A DNA stretch of 64,000 bases from CBDBBY01 sp965203215 (GCA_965203215.1 CBDBBY010000001.1:3720001-3784000); one strand, 5' to 3'; counted from the first letter of the stretch, positions 45,437-55,818 are shown. Notes: a model not told the origin generated them from the sequence alone. Translations and numbers: made by a program.

Positions 45437-48091
45437 ATGCCGGATTACGACGCTCAGGAACTTGAACCGCGCTGGCGGAAGGCTTGGGACGACGCGGGTA
45501 TTTTCCGCACCCGCAGAGACGAATCGAAGCCCAAATACTATGTCCTCGAGATGTTTCCTTACCCCTCGGGCAAAATCCACATGGGGCATGTGCGCAATTA
45601 CACGATGGGCGACGTGATTGCGCGCTACCGCAAAGCCAAGGGATTCAACGTACTCCATCCGATGGGGTGGGACGCGTTCGGCATGCCCGCCGAGAACGCT
45701 GCGATTGACAACGAAGTTCATCCTGAGATCTGGACGCGGAACAACATCGACGACATGCGTACGCAGCTCAAGCAGCTCGGCCTCTCCATCGACTGGGAAC
45801 GTGAACTCGCGACCTGCGATCCCGAATACTATGGCCCGCAGCAAGCCATGTTCTTGGACATGATGGACAAGGGCCTGGTTTACCGCAAGAAAGCGGTCGT
45901 GAATTGGGACCCCGTCGACCAGACGGCACTTGCCAATGAGCAGGTGATCGACGGCAAGGGATGGCGGTCCGGCGCGGTAGTCGAACGCAGGAAGCTGGAC
46001 CAATGGTTTTTCCGGATCAGTGACTATTCGGACGAATTGCTTGAGGCACTGGACGGTCTGGAAGGATGGCCGGAGAAAGTCCGGCTGATGCAGAGGAATT
46101 GGATCGGAAGATCGCGGGGGCTGGAATTCGAATTCGAAACGGTCGGTGCCCCGCCGGGGCACGGACGGCTCGGCGTCTATACGACGCGTCCGGATACGCT
46201 GATGGGGGCGACTTTCGCGGCTGTCTCGCCTGATCATCCGCTTGCGGAAGATCTTGCGGCTTCGGACGGCCAAATTGCGGAATTCATAGCTGCTTGCAAA
46301 TCATCCGGGTTGTCCGAAGCGGAACTGGAAACGGCCGAAAAGGTCGGAATTGAGACACCGGTTCGAGTGAAGCATCCGTTCGACGAAGGCGTGGAGCTTC
46401 CCGTCTGGATCGCGAATTTCATACTGATGGATTACGGAACGGGAGCGATATTCGGCTGCCCGGCCCACGATCAGCGGGATTTGGAGTTCGCGCGGAAATA
46501 CGATCTCGCCGTGATCGACGTCTTTGAAGCCGTCGAAAACGGTGCGCCGGTCGCGGACACGGCCTTCGTGCCAGCCAAAGAAGAGCCGGTCAGGTACGTC
46601 CGTCCGATCGCGGGCAGCGAACTCCAGACCGGGTCGGAGGCGGTCACCGCCGCAATCGACCATTGCGAAAGGGCCGGAGTGGGAAAAGGCATAACGAAGT
46701 ACAGGCTTCGCGACTGGGGTATTAGCCGCCAGCGCTACTGGGGCTGTCCAATCCCCGTCGTGCACTGCGACGCTTGCGGAATTGTCGCAGAGCGGAAGGA
46801 GAACCTTCCGATCATTCTTCCCGACATCGAATCCACTGTCCCCGAACACACGCTTAAGGCATTCTACTCTCTGAAGAATATTGAAAGTTCACTTTCCCAT
46901 TTGCGAGACACACCCGATTTCAGCACTCCAGCCCAACCTTTCGCCAAGATAGAGAAATGGTGGAATTGCGAGTGTCCCGAGTGCGGCGGACCCGCATTGC
47001 GGGAAACCGACACAATGGATACCTTCGTGGACAGCTCCTGGTATTTCGTAAGGTTCACGGCCCCGCGGGCGAAAGTCCCGACGGTGCGCGAAGAAGCCGA
47101 TTATTGGATGAATGTGGACCAGTACATCGGCGGGATCGAGCATGCGATCCTGCACCTGCTGTATTCGCGGTTCTTCGCGCGCGCCATGGCCTTGACCGGT
47201 CATCTCTCCGAAAAGGCGATCGAGCCGTTCGACGCCTTGTTCACGCAAGGGATGGTGACGCACGAAATCTACATGACACGGGACGGATCGGGGCGGCCCG
47301 TCTACCATTTCCCGACGGACGTCGAGATCGGAACCGACGGGGCGGTTCTCAAGGAGACGGGCGAACCTGTCGAAATCGTCCCGTCCGCCAAAATGGCGAA
47401 ATCCAAAAAGAACGTCATCAATCCGGAAGACCTGATCAAAAAGTACGGGGCGGACACCGCGAGGTGGTACATCATTTCGGACTCACCTCCGGACCGAGAC
47501 GTCGAGTGGACGACGACAGGAGTCGAGGGGGCGTCGAAGCATCTTCAGCGCGTGCTTCGCATGGCGCGGACGGTCGCCGACGCCGACGATGCAGGCCGCG
47601 AGGACGAAGCCGGCACTCTCGAGCAAGCTGCTCACCGCACGATCGACGAGGTTACCAAAGGGATTGAGGGATTTTCGTTCAACAAGTCAGTGGCGAAGCT
47701 TTACGAGCTGACGAACACCATCGCCCGCTCGAATGCGGGTTCGAAAGCGAAGGCCGAAGCGATGCGAACGCTAGCGCGGCTGATGTCGCCGATGACTCCC
47801 CATCTTTCGGAAGAGATCTGGAGCGTGCTCGGCGGCGAAGGGCTCGTCGCTTCGCTCGACTGGCCGGAGCCCGACCCTGAACTGCTGATCGAAGAGACCG
47901 TGACGTTGCCCATACAGGTGGACGGCAAACGAAGATCCGAGGTCACTGTGGATCGGAACTTGGCGCGTGAGAAGCTTGAAGCTCTCGTGCTTGAAGACGC
48001 GGCCGTGCGCAATATTCTTGCGGGTCGGCAGGTCGGCAAGATTGTCGTGGTGCCGGGCAGGATCGTGAATGTCGTCACCCGATCGCCGTAA
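45437..48091 (+). CDS. leuS: Leucyl-tRNA synthetase
   Basis: 884 residues, normal for bacterial LeuRS. Class I signature KIHMGHVRNYTMGD, editing domain (GVYTTRPDTLMGATF), and the second signature as KMAKSKKNV where KMSKS is usual. C-terminal anticodon-binding domain ends with VPGRIVNVV. Charges tRNA-Leu with leucine. lptE overlaps its end by 23 nt, the common alphaproteobacterial order. Confidence 0.98.
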   Translation: MPDYDAQELEPRWRKAWDDAGIFRTRRDESKPKYYVLEMFPYPSGKIHMGHVRNYTMGDVIARYRKAKGFNVLHPMGWDAFGMPAENAAIDNEVHPEIWTRNNIDDMRTQLKQLGLSIDWERELATCDPEYYGPQQAMFLDMMDKGLVYRKKAVVNWDPVDQTALANEQVIDGKGWRSGAVVERRKLDQWFFRISDYSDELLEALDGLEGWPEKVRLMQRNWIGRSRGLEFEFETVGAPPGHGRLGVYTTRPDTLMGATFAAVSPDHPLAEDLAASDGQIAEFIAACKSSGLSEAELETAEKVGIETPVRVKHPFDEGVELPVWIANFILMDYGTGAIFGCPAHDQRDLEFARKYDLAVIDVFEAVENGAPVADTAFVPAKEEPVRYVRPIAGSELQTGSEAVTAAIDHCERAGVGKGITKYRLRDWGISRQRYWGCPIPVVHCDACGIVAERKENLPIILPDIESTVPEHTLKAFYSLKNIESSLSHLRDTPDFSTPAQPFAKIEKWWNCECPECGGPALRETDTMDTFVDSSWYFVRFTAPRAKVPTVREEADYWMNVDQYIGGIEHAILHLLYSRFFARAMALTGHLSEKAIEPFDALFTQGMVTHEIYMTRDGSGRPVYHFPTDVEIGTDGAVLKETGEPVEIVPSAKMAKSKKNVINPEDLIKKYGADTARWYIISDSPPDRDVEWTTTGVEGASKHLQRVLRMARTVADADDAGREDEAGTLEQAAHRTIDEVTKGIEGFSFNKSVAKLYELTNTIARSNAGSKAKAEAMRTLARLMSPMTPHLSEEIWSVLGGEGLVASLDWPEPDPELLIEETVTLPIQVDGKRRSEVTVDRNLAREKLEALVLEDAAVRNILAGRQVGKIVVVPGRIVNVVTRSP

Positions 48092-48566
48092 AGCGCTCGC
48101 GCTGATTGCATGCGCTCCTCTCGGCGCATGCGGATTCAGCCCGGCTTCAGTCGGCAGCGGCGGCGCGGGATCTTATTTCGGACAGTTTGAAGTTCAGGTT
48201 GCAGGCGGCCGCGAAGGCTTCGTTCTGGAAAGCGCGCTTCTGGACAAGCTGGGAGCGCCGGTCGGCTCGCCGCCGTACCGGCTGGTCGTCGGGCTGGAGT
48301 TCGAAACTTTCGAAACGGCGGCGCCGGGAGCGACAGGAGTCGGTCGGCAGGCTTTGGACGGGACGGCGAAATTCGAGGTCATCGACCTCGCCGACGGCAG
48401 CATTCTCCTCTCGGACAAGGTGTCGAGCTGGACATCGTGGAAAGAGACGCGCCAGACCGCGGCGACGCTTGCCGCACGACGGGACGCGGAGGACCGGGTG
48501 CTCATGCAATTGGCTTACAGGATCGTCGAGCAAATTACCGTGTTCGAAGAGAGTTGGATGCATTGA
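48069..48566 (+). CDS. lptE: LPS-assembly lipoprotein LptE
   Basis: 165 residues, ATG within the end of leuS. N-terminal lipobox LGAC (Cys 21) after an arginine-containing signal (PDRRKALALIACAP). LptE-like core: GGREGFVLESALLDKLG, PYRLVVGLEFE, LLSDKVSSW, RDAEDRVLMQLAYRIVEQI. It plugs the LptD outer membrane channel that places LPS. The next gene overlaps its stop with a TTG start. Confidence 0.88.
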   Translation: MSSPDRRKALALIACAPLGACGFSPASVGSGGAGSYFGQFEVQVAGGREGFVLESALLDKLGAPVGSPPYRLVVGLEFETFETAAPGATGVGRQALDGTAKFEVIDLADGSILLSDKVSSWTSWKETRQTAATLAARRDAEDRVLMQLAYRIVEQITVFEESWMH

Positions 48567-49588
48567 AGCTCAATCCAAGGGACGTTTCGAGCTATTGCAG
48601 CAAGCCCGATCCTTCCAGGGCCGGATTGCTGATCTATGGCGCCGATACCTTGCGCGTCGCGGCGCTGCTCGAAAAGGTTGTTCTGGCTCTTGTCGGGCCA
48701 AGCGGGAAAGACGAGTTTCGACTGCTCCGTCTGGCCGGCGACGAGGTGCAGCGGGATGGCGGAGAACTTGCGGCTGCAGTGAAATCGCAGAGTTTTTTTC
48801 CCGGCCAGAGGGCGGTCGTCGTCGAGAATGCCGCGGACGGCATCACGAAAGCGGTCGAATGGGCTTTCAAGGAGCGCGCCGAAGGCGATGCGCCGATCAT
48901 TGCTGCCGCCGGAATGCTGCGGCCGACTTCAAAGCTTCGGAAACTGTTCGAAAGCCATAAGGACGCCTACTGCGCGCCGGTCTACGCGGACCAGATTTCA
49001 AGTTTTGAAATCAAGGAAGCCGTCAGGAATGCCGGTCTCAAGCGTGTGTCCCGTTCCGCGATGTCGGACATCGAAGCATTGGGCAAGTCCATGTCGCCGC
49101 AAGCTCTCAGGCTGTTTCTAGATAAAATCGCGCTCTATAAATTGAGCGACGACTCCGAGTTGGTGCCGGAAGACGTGGAGGCTTGCGCGTCCGACGGAGG
49201 GGAAATGCAGCTTGACGACCTTATGAATGCTGTTGCCGACAGGCGTCCGGAAAAAGTCTGCGCGGCCATCAGGCGGCTTTGCAGCCAAGGCTATGCGCCG
49301 ATATCGATTTGCATCATTGCGCAGAGGATGTTTCGGAATATTCTTCTGGTCGCCAGCGATCCTTCCGGCCCGGAAGTCGGCGTTGCGCGGATTCGCCCTC
49401 CCGTGCTGGGCCGCAAGAAGCAAAGGCTGATGCAGCACGCGACGCGGTGGGGAGCGAAAGGGGCTGAGTCCGCTTTGCTTCGACTCGGCCGCACGGACAG
49501 ATATTTGCGTTCAGGGCGTCCGATTCCGGCGCTCGAAGCTGTGGAAGGCACGCTGGTCAGAATCGCGAGAACCGGGAAATCGACATGA
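48563..49588 (+). CDS. holA: DNA polymerase III subunit delta
   Basis: 341 residues from the TTG at 48563 overlapping the lptE stop. Expected size and domains: N-terminal AAA-like YGADTLRVAALLEKV, VVVENAADG, LRPTSKLRKLFES (LRKLFE), SPQALRLFLDKIALY and a C-terminal collar. Part of the clamp loader that puts the beta clamp on DNA. Genes for GST and the rest overlap downstream (ATGA). Confidence 0.92.
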   Translation: MKLNPRDVSSYCSKPDPSRAGLLIYGADTLRVAALLEKVVLALVGPSGKDEFRLLRLAGDEVQRDGGELAAAVKSQSFFPGQRAVVVENAADGITKAVEWAFKERAEGDAPIIAAAGMLRPTSKLRKLFESHKDAYCAPVYADQISSFEIKEAVRNAGLKRVSRSAMSDIEALGKSMSPQALRLFLDKIALYKLSDDSELVPEDVEACASDGGEMQLDDLMNAVADRRPEKVCAAIRRLCSQGYAPISICIIAQRMFRNILLVASDPSGPEVGVARIRPPVLGRKKQRLMQHATRWGAKGAESALLRLGRTDRYLRSGRPIPALEAVEGTLVRIARTGKST

Positions 49589-50175
49589 TTGAAGTGATTG
49601 GAAACGTGCGCAGCCGGGCCTTCAGAGTGCTTTGGATGCTGGAAGAGCTCGGCGAGCCGTACGTTCACAGGGCGGCAAGTCCGCATTCCGCCGATGTGCT
49701 CAAGTGGAACCCTGCCGGAAAGATACCGGTTCTGGTCGAAGACGGAGCGGCAATCACGGACAGCACGGCGATTATCGAGTATCTCGCGGACAGAAAAGGC
49801 CGGTTTTCTTCGCCGTCCGGCACTCTGGAAAGAGCGAAGCAGGACAGCTGGACGAATTTCTTGCTGGACGAGTTCGACGCGTGCCTTTGGGCGGCCGCGC
49901 GGCACAGTTTCATATTGCCGGAAGAAAGACGGGTGCCGGATCTCAAGGCGACGCTGAAGTGGGAATTCGCCCGCTCGCTGAAAACGCTGGCATCCAGGAT
50001 GGGCGACGGCCCCTTCCTGATGGGCGATCATATGACTGTGCCCGATTTCATACTGGCTCATTGCGGACGATGGGCGCAGGTCGCGAAATTCAACATCGGC
50101 GAGCCCAAGGTGGCGACCCGCATTGAACAGCTGCAGAACCGCCCGGCGTTCCGCAAATTGATCGACATGGCCTGA
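49585..50175 (+). CDS. Glutathione S-transferase family protein
   Basis: 196 residues. Thioredoxin-fold N-terminal domain: SRAFRVLWMLEELGEPYVHR, WNPAGKIPVLVEDGAAITDSTAIIEYL (cis-Pro IPVL and the Asp/Ser glutathione site). Helical C-terminal domain has LMGDHMTVPDFILAH. Detoxification or stress role; last gene of the leuS-lptE-holA unit. Confidence 0.92.
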   Translation: MIEVIGNVRSRAFRVLWMLEELGEPYVHRAASPHSADVLKWNPAGKIPVLVEDGAAITDSTAIIEYLADRKGRFSSPSGTLERAKQDSWTNFLLDEFDACLWAAARHSFILPEERRVPDLKATLKWEFARSLKTLASRMGDGPFLMGDHMTVPDFILAHCGRWAQVAKFNIGEPKVATRIEQLQNRPAFRKLIDMA

Positions 50176-50295
50176 CGGTGTCTGAGTTCACCCATTGATG
50201 CGACTCCGCCTTGACACCGGAGACCGAAGACCCCAAAGTAATTTCAAGCGTGTTTCAGTCGAACTGCACTGCGCCACATAAATTGACAGGGCTCC

Positions 50296-50907
50296 ATGCA
50301 ATATTCCAATAGATCTTTATGGGCGTTGGTGCTTTCCGCGTTATCTATCATGGCGGCATCGTGGCAAGTGCAAGCAGGTGGCTGCGAAAGTTGGCTCAGC
50401 TTGGAATTCTTTAGAGCAGCAACGAATGAAGATGTAAAAGAGTGTATTGGAGTCGAAGAGAATCCGAACCGGAAATGGGCGGACAAACACGGATTGACTC
50501 CGTTGCATTTTGCTGTAGCTATAAACGAAGATCCCGAGGTGATCGTTGCGTTGATAGACAAAGTGGAACTGAATTCTTCGTCATCCAATGGGTGGACGCC
50601 CCTTCATATTGCTGCCAGATACAACTCAAATCCTTCAGTTATTGAAAAGCTGATTGATGAGGGTGCGGATCCAGATTCATTGGATTCTAAAGACTGGACA
50701 TCATTGCATTGGGCAGCAGCCGGGAACAAAAATCCAGAGGTAATTAGAAGTTTAATTAATGGAGGCGCAAACCCGAATTCGGAAGACCTCTATGGAAGAA
50801 CCCCTTTGCATATTGCAGTGGTTCAGGGCAATAGCTACGCGATTGATGCTCTTATCGCTGCAATGGCAGATGGAGAAACTAGTGGCGGGATTGTTAGGAG
50901 ACAATAG
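50296..50907 (+). CDS. Secreted ankyrin-repeat protein
   Basis: 203 residues with a signal peptide (SLWALVLSALSIMAASWQVQA) ending near residue 27. Then three full and one partial ankyrin repeats (HGLTPLHFAVAINEDPEVIVALID, GWTPLHIAARYNSNPSVIEKLID, DWTSLHWAAAGNKNPEVIRSLIN, GRTPLHIAVVQGNSYAIDALI). Ankyrin stacks bind other proteins. More AT-rich than its neighbours, as if acquired. It stands alone; its partner is unknown. Confidence 0.85.
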   Translation: MQYSNRSLWALVLSALSIMAASWQVQAGGCESWLSLEFFRAATNEDVKECIGVEENPNRKWADKHGLTPLHFAVAINEDPEVIVALIDKVELNSSSSNGWTPLHIAARYNSNPSVIEKLIDEGADPDSLDSKDWTSLHWAAAGNKNPEVIRSLINGGANPNSEDLYGRTPLHIAVVQGNSYAIDALIAAMADGETSGGIVRRQ

Positions 50908-51166
50908 TTGCGTGTTTGATTCTGCTGTTCCTGTCGGCACGAAACTAAATTAAAGTGTTGCAATGATTGCGATTGTGGCGTTCCGTCGGCTTTGGATACG
51001 CTCATGCGTTTCCGGGCTGGTTCGTTAGCCGCAGTTAAGCGGGCAACGCGTTCTGAGGCATAATGGCTGGACACTAATGCTGGAATTGGATAATTGTATG
51101 ACTTATATCCCGAGGCGTAGTGCAAATCAGCAAAAACCACTTGGTTCCAGACAACGGATTTAGAAA

Positions 51167-51445
51167 ATGAACATGCCCGAAACTTCGAATGCCGAGGATC
51201 GTCCAACTGCTTCGGCTGGAATGTCATGGCCAGCAATTTTTGCTGCCATCAACGTGATCGCCCTGATCTTGGGATTTGTCTATTGGCAAAATAATAGTCT
51301 TCGCGAGGATACTAGGCATGATATCAATAATCTCCGTGTACTTGTTGAGCAAAGTATTAGGGCAATAGATCGCATCATCGTGCAACAAAATCCAGAATCA
51401 TCAGCGTCTGAGTGGAATAGAGAAATGTCAGAAGAGATCCGGTAA
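51167..51445 (+). CDS. Small membrane protein, unknown function
   Basis: 92 residues: a polar N-terminus, one membrane helix (WPAIFAAINVIALILGFVYW, ~20-39) and a charged C-terminal helix that may be coiled (DTRHDINNLRVLVEQSIRAIDRII). No family recognised. The layout is like many small bacterial membrane proteins. The coding call rests on this arrangement. Confidence 0.55.
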   Translation: MNMPETSNAEDRPTASAGMSWPAIFAAINVIALILGFVYWQNNSLREDTRHDINNLRVLVEQSIRAIDRIIVQQNPESSASEWNREMSEEIR

Positions 51446-52719
51446 CGGCATTTCGTATACACATTTTTCGATCTATTTTGAATCTGATCGGTCGGAGGCT
51501 TGTGCCCAGTTCGGTTCAGTCTTCGTAAATGGAGGTACCTTGGCGACGGTGTGCGGTTGCTTCATTGAGACTCGGGAATCATTCCTTTTCCAGCGCAGGG
51601 CATACGGTCAAGTGCTTTCCTGCGTCCGGCCTGTTTAATGCGACGCATTGGTGGTCGCCGCTGGTCTGCATATAGATGCGCGGATCAAAGCCATATCGCA
51701 TTCTCACACTCCAAGTCACAGCAATAGTCTTTTTCGCTTGACAAGCTTTTCTCCTTCATCCAAATTACAAAACTGTTAGCCCCGATGTCGCCTCTGCTTC
51801 GGTATGCGGCGCGGGGTACGGATCTCCTTGATTGAAACACAAAGATCTCGTTGGACGACTTGGCCGGGGGATTGACACACCTTCTCCCCTTCAGTGTCCG
51901 CGTTCATGATGTCTTGCCGTAGGACGATCAAAATTCCGACGAAATTGCCGACGGGCGGACCTGAGTTCCGGCGACGACCATGCACGGTGTTTTCCGAGTG
52001 CGGATAGGGAATAAATTCTTGCGAGCTCCTTCATCTGGCGTTGCCGTGGCAACTGAAAGATGGAGCGAAAAGCCGCACGGATCGTCTCCAAAAACGGATC
52101 AGGCAATAAGATGCTCGCCCCGCGAAAGGAAACCGGAACCCAAGTCGTTGACGATTGAAACGGTTTTTAAGCCGTAGGAGGTCAAATCCAATGCTTCGCG
52201 ACTGTCAGTTGCCTTGGAGTTGGATGAATCCGAGCGACCCAGTTTCAGACGCAAGGTTTTTCCGAGCCAACTGCATTCACTATCACGGTTCAGCTTGACC
52301 TGCCGCAGCGCGATTCCGCCGGGGCGGCTCCTTCCGAAAACTGGCTTCAGCATGTTTTCGCAGTACAGAATCTACGCGTTCCGCCGCACAGGCCCGCCGA
52401 AATCGCTGCAAGGCTCGTCGTTCCAAGGGCACGTTCCAAATTTTTGGTCAGTCGGTGGCGCGAAGAAGACACCAATCGAATAAGCCGCCGCCGCAATTGT
52501 TTTCGATGCAGTATTTGGCGGCGAGCAAAGCGTTTGCGCCCGGCATCGAACAGCGGCGCCTCGCCCCTCATCCATCCAAAGAGAGTGGGTTGCGCCCTGC
52601 TGATGGCTGATCGTGCAAGTTTCGCAAGCATGCGGTATGAACGGCGAAATTTGTTTCCGCCAAGTTCGATATCCGGATCGGCCAAGCCATCCGAGGTTGG
52701 TGAAGCCAAGGAGGCGCAA
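51446..52719. other. Long gene-poor region (about 1.27 kb)
   Basis: No ORF with a plausible product was found on either strand. Several short frames (for example 52099-52353 on the - strand) lack motifs and RBS. No repeat or IS feature was recognised. It could hold decayed genes or small RNAs. The last bases include the AAGGAGG RBS of the next gene. Confidence 0.45.
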
Positions 52720-54027
52720 TTGAACAAAAAGCTTGCCGCCATTCTCGTTGCCGCGACGGTTTGCGCGCCGTCTGCATTCGCAGAGGTGACCGCTAGGGAA
52801 GTCGTGGACCTGTTTCTGGAGTCGGCGCGATCCTCCGGATTGACCGTGGAGTACGCGAATGAACGAGCGGGGCCCAATGTGCTTGTCCTTGAAGATGCGC
52901 GGCTGTCAATTTTGCAAGACGGCGCCTCGATTGCGATCGAGCCCGAGTGGATTCGGTTTGCCGAGTTGGGGGACGGCACCGTCGCCGTAACCTTTCCTGA
53001 TGAGGTTCCGATCAGCGCGACCGGCGATGCCGATTCGGGCGCTTTCGAGGGAACGATTGCGACGACGGGCTACAAGGTGGTTGTGGAAAGAAACGGCGAA
53101 TCTTGTCTGTTGTCGTCTCAAGCCGAAAATTTTGCGATCAATTTGGAAGAAGCTCTGTTTTCCAGAACGACCGAAGTCAAAAATCTGCGTTCAAAGATGG
53201 CGATGTCGGGAGCGCTTCCGGAGTCCAGATCCGATGACGACGAATTTGCTCCCGAGTCGATCCAGTTCAGCTTCGACAGCTTGGAACACACCGTGCGGCC
53301 TTTGACCCCCGGAGCCACGCCGTACAGCACCCTCCTGAAAAATAGCGACATTGGCATCAGCAGAAATTCGCCGCAGGAAACGGAATTCAACGCGACGTAT
53401 TCCGAATTGGAATTCAAATACGGCGAGATCTTCGGCTTCAAAACCGGAGCGGTCGGCATTTCGTCCCGGTATCTCGAAAGATCGGACGGGGGCGACGATG
53501 AATTCAATATCGGCATTTCGCTGGACGAGCTTGCCTTGCGCGATGCATTTCTTGAACTTCTTGACAGGTCGGGCAAGATTCCGCGCGAGCCCGGCAGCTT
53601 CAGCGCGAAAGCGATCATGAACTTCAGAGGCGGCTGGCTGGACGAGTTCCTGTCGGAGGACGAAACTTGGAATGAAGCGGATTCTCCGGGCTTGAAGCGG
53701 TTTCAGGTGCAAGGCATCAATGCGAGTTGGGGAGGCGCATCCGTCGATGTCGCCGGCGATATGCGTTTCAAGCCGGCCATGGACGCGGCAGGCAACATGT
53801 CGTTCGCGCCGGCAGGCGTCCTCGACGTCCGGCTGGACGGCGTGCTGGCGCTTTTGGATTTGTTCGTCGCTGCAGGCGCAATGTCGGCGGCGGACACGGC
53901 GGGATTGCGCATTCTTATTGCAGGAATGGGCGAGCCGACGGCGGACAAAGCCGACAGCTATATGTTTCACATGGATTTCGAGCCCGGCAGGCCGCTGCTG
54001 GTGAACGGAAATCCGTCGCCGTTCTGA
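52720..54027 (+). CDS. DUF2125-type exported protein
   Basis: 435 residues from a TTG at 52720, chosen because AAGGAGG lies ~5 nt upstream and the product then begins with a clean signal peptide (KLAAILVAATVCAPSAFA). The upstream in-frame extension has no such features. The beta-rich body carries FAPESIQFSFDSLEHTVRPL and DVRLDGVLALLDLFVAAG, characteristic of the alphaproteobacterial DUF2125 group of periplasmic or outer-membrane proteins. Function unknown. Confidence 0.75.
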   Translation: MNKKLAAILVAATVCAPSAFAEVTAREVVDLFLESARSSGLTVEYANERAGPNVLVLEDARLSILQDGASIAIEPEWIRFAELGDGTVAVTFPDEVPISATGDADSGAFEGTIATTGYKVVVERNGESCLLSSQAENFAINLEEALFSRTTEVKNLRSKMAMSGALPESRSDDDEFAPESIQFSFDSLEHTVRPLTPGATPYSTLLKNSDIGISRNSPQETEFNATYSELEFKYGEIFGFKTGAVGISSRYLERSDGGDDEFNIGISLDELALRDAFLELLDRSGKIPREPGSFSAKAIMNFRGGWLDEFLSEDETWNEADSPGLKRFQVQGINASWGGASVDVAGDMRFKPAMDAAGNMSFAPAGVLDVRLDGVLALLDLFVAAGAMSAADTAGLRILIAGMGEPTADKADSYMFHMDFEPGRPLLVNGNPSPF

Positions 54028-54091
54028 TCTTGGACGATTCAATCCCACTTGCAATCTTTTGACCTGTCGGATTCACCGGTTTAGGAACGGA

Positions 54092-55510
54092 ATGCCCGTT
54101 GCTCGCGGTCCGGTCGAGGCGCGGGCGGAGCATTTCGAAACAATTGGAGTCTGGAACTTGGCAAATTCAGAAGCGCTCGCCGATAGAACGGCATTCTTGG
54201 TGGAGGAGGCATGCCGTCGCGGCGCAGACGCCGCCGACGCGATCGCGTTGGAGGAAAATTCCGTCGGCGTCAGCGTTTTGAACGGAAAGCTCGAGCACGC
54301 CGAGCGGTCGGAAGGGACGGAGGTCGGCCTGCGGGTGATTGTCGGGCCTCGCCAGGCTTGCGTATCGAGTTCGGACGTCCGGCAGCGGATTCTGGTTGAA
54401 ATGGTCGAGAAAGCCTTGGCGATGGCGAAGGAATCGGCGCCGGACCCGTACGCGGGCTTGGCTCGGCAGGACCAGCTTGCCGCTGATGTCGATGCGCAGT
54501 CGCTTGAGCTTTTCGATGTGGAGGAAAGTCCGACGCCGGAAGAGATGGAGGAAGCGGCATTGCGGACTGAGGCCTCCGCGCTCCGAGTCGAAGGCGTTTC
54601 GAAAGTCGAGTCCGCGTCGTTCGGCATCGGGGACGCATCGGTTCATTTGCATGCGAGCAACGGATTTTCCGCCGGCTACAGGCAGAATTACCGAGTGGCC
54701 AGCTGCACAGCGATTTCCGGCTCGGGTCTCGGAATGGAGATAGACTACTACGGCGAATCCAGGATTTTCGCCTCGGACATGTCGTCTCCGGAAGAAATCG
54801 GCAGAATTGCAGGCGAACGGGCCGCCGAGCGCGCCGGCGCTCGCAAACCCGGGACCGGCGCTTATCCCGTGATCTTCGACCGGCGAGTTTCCGCAAGCCT
54901 GATCGGGCATCTCATGTCGGCAATCAACGGCGGCGCGGTCGCCAGAGGATCCAGCTGGCTTCTGGACTCCTTGGGCGAACAGGTCCTGCCGTCCGAATTG
55001 AGCGTTTTCGAAGATCCTCGGCGCTTGAGATCCGGAGCGTCAAGGCCCTTCGACAGCGAAGGATTGGCCACCCAAGCGCAGACGATCGTGTCCTCCGGCG
55101 AACTGAAGACCTGGATATTGGATCTGGCGACAGGTCGCCAGCTGGACATGGCGAGCACAGGGAACGCTTACCGGGGAACGTCTTCGCCGCCCCATCCCGG
55201 CGTGAGCAATATTGCCTTGACGGTCGGAGAGAAGAATCGCGAAGAGCTGATGGAGGATATGGGCGAAGGGTTGATCGTCACTTCGATGCTCGGGGCCACC
55301 ATCAACCCGACGACCGGGGATTATTCGCGCGGGGCGTCCGGATTCTGGGTCGAGAATGGCGAAATCAAATACCCCGTCAACGAGCTCACGATCGCCGGAA
55401 ATCTGAAACACTTCCTGAAGTCATTGATTCCCGCCAACGATCCGCTCCCGTTCAAGCCGTACTGCGTTCCCAGCCTGCTGGTCGAGGGCTTGACGATCGC
55501 CGGCGATTGA
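54092..55510 (+). CDS. pmbA: TldD/PmbA (TldE) family metalloprotease-like protein
   Basis: 472 residues from the ATG at 54092; a TTG near 54158 is also possible. Family features: ALEENSVGVSVLNGKLEHAERSEG, PVIFDRRVSASLIGHL, and GLIVTSMLGATINPTTGDYSRGASGFWVENGEI near the C-terminus. TldE is the partner of TldD in a heterodimer that cleaves small peptides, such as microcin precursors or CcdA. It lacks the TldD zinc ligands. TldD itself is not in this window. Confidence 0.9.
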   Translation: MPVARGPVEARAEHFETIGVWNLANSEALADRTAFLVEEACRRGADAADAIALEENSVGVSVLNGKLEHAERSEGTEVGLRVIVGPRQACVSSSDVRQRILVEMVEKALAMAKESAPDPYAGLARQDQLAADVDAQSLELFDVEESPTPEEMEEAALRTEASALRVEGVSKVESASFGIGDASVHLHASNGFSAGYRQNYRVASCTAISGSGLGMEIDYYGESRIFASDMSSPEEIGRIAGERAAERAGARKPGTGAYPVIFDRRVSASLIGHLMSAINGGAVARGSSWLLDSLGEQVLPSELSVFEDPRRLRSGASRPFDSEGLATQAQTIVSSGELKTWILDLATGRQLDMASTGNAYRGTSSPPHPGVSNIALTVGEKNREELMEDMGEGLIVTSMLGATINPTTGDYSRGASGFWVENGEIKYPVNELTIAGNLKHFLKSLIPANDPLPFKPYCVPSLLVEGLTIAGD

Positions 55511-55818
55511 ATCCGATTGGAGCGACAAAGCGATGACTCGGTTGCAAGTGCGCGAGTCGAACAATGCAGCGTCCGTTTCCGGTCGTCCGCGGAAGCGCGG
55601 TCAGCTTCACAGCGGGCGAATTGCCTGCGGCGGAATGCATCCGGCATCGGCAACCGGAATTGGCGCGAACTTCGGGCTGGACCGGGCTGCGTCGCCATTG
55701 CCGGAGCCCAAAGTCGAATGCGCCGAACGGCATGCTGCCGCGCCGTATTTGCCGGGATGCGATTTGTCGGTTTCTGCATTTGGCGGCGCGTATCTGAACA
55801 CGCTTTGGTCTGATTGAA
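55511..55818. other. Interval between pmbA and waaA with a weak ORF
   Basis: 308 nt. In several alphaproteobacteria an inositol-phosphatase-like gene and a small DUF4170 gene lie here; neither is seen. One ORF (55533-55817, 94 codons, GGAG 10 nt upstream) ends just before the waaA ATG, but other frames are open too and it has no recognisable product. It may be a remnant. Confidence 0.35.
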
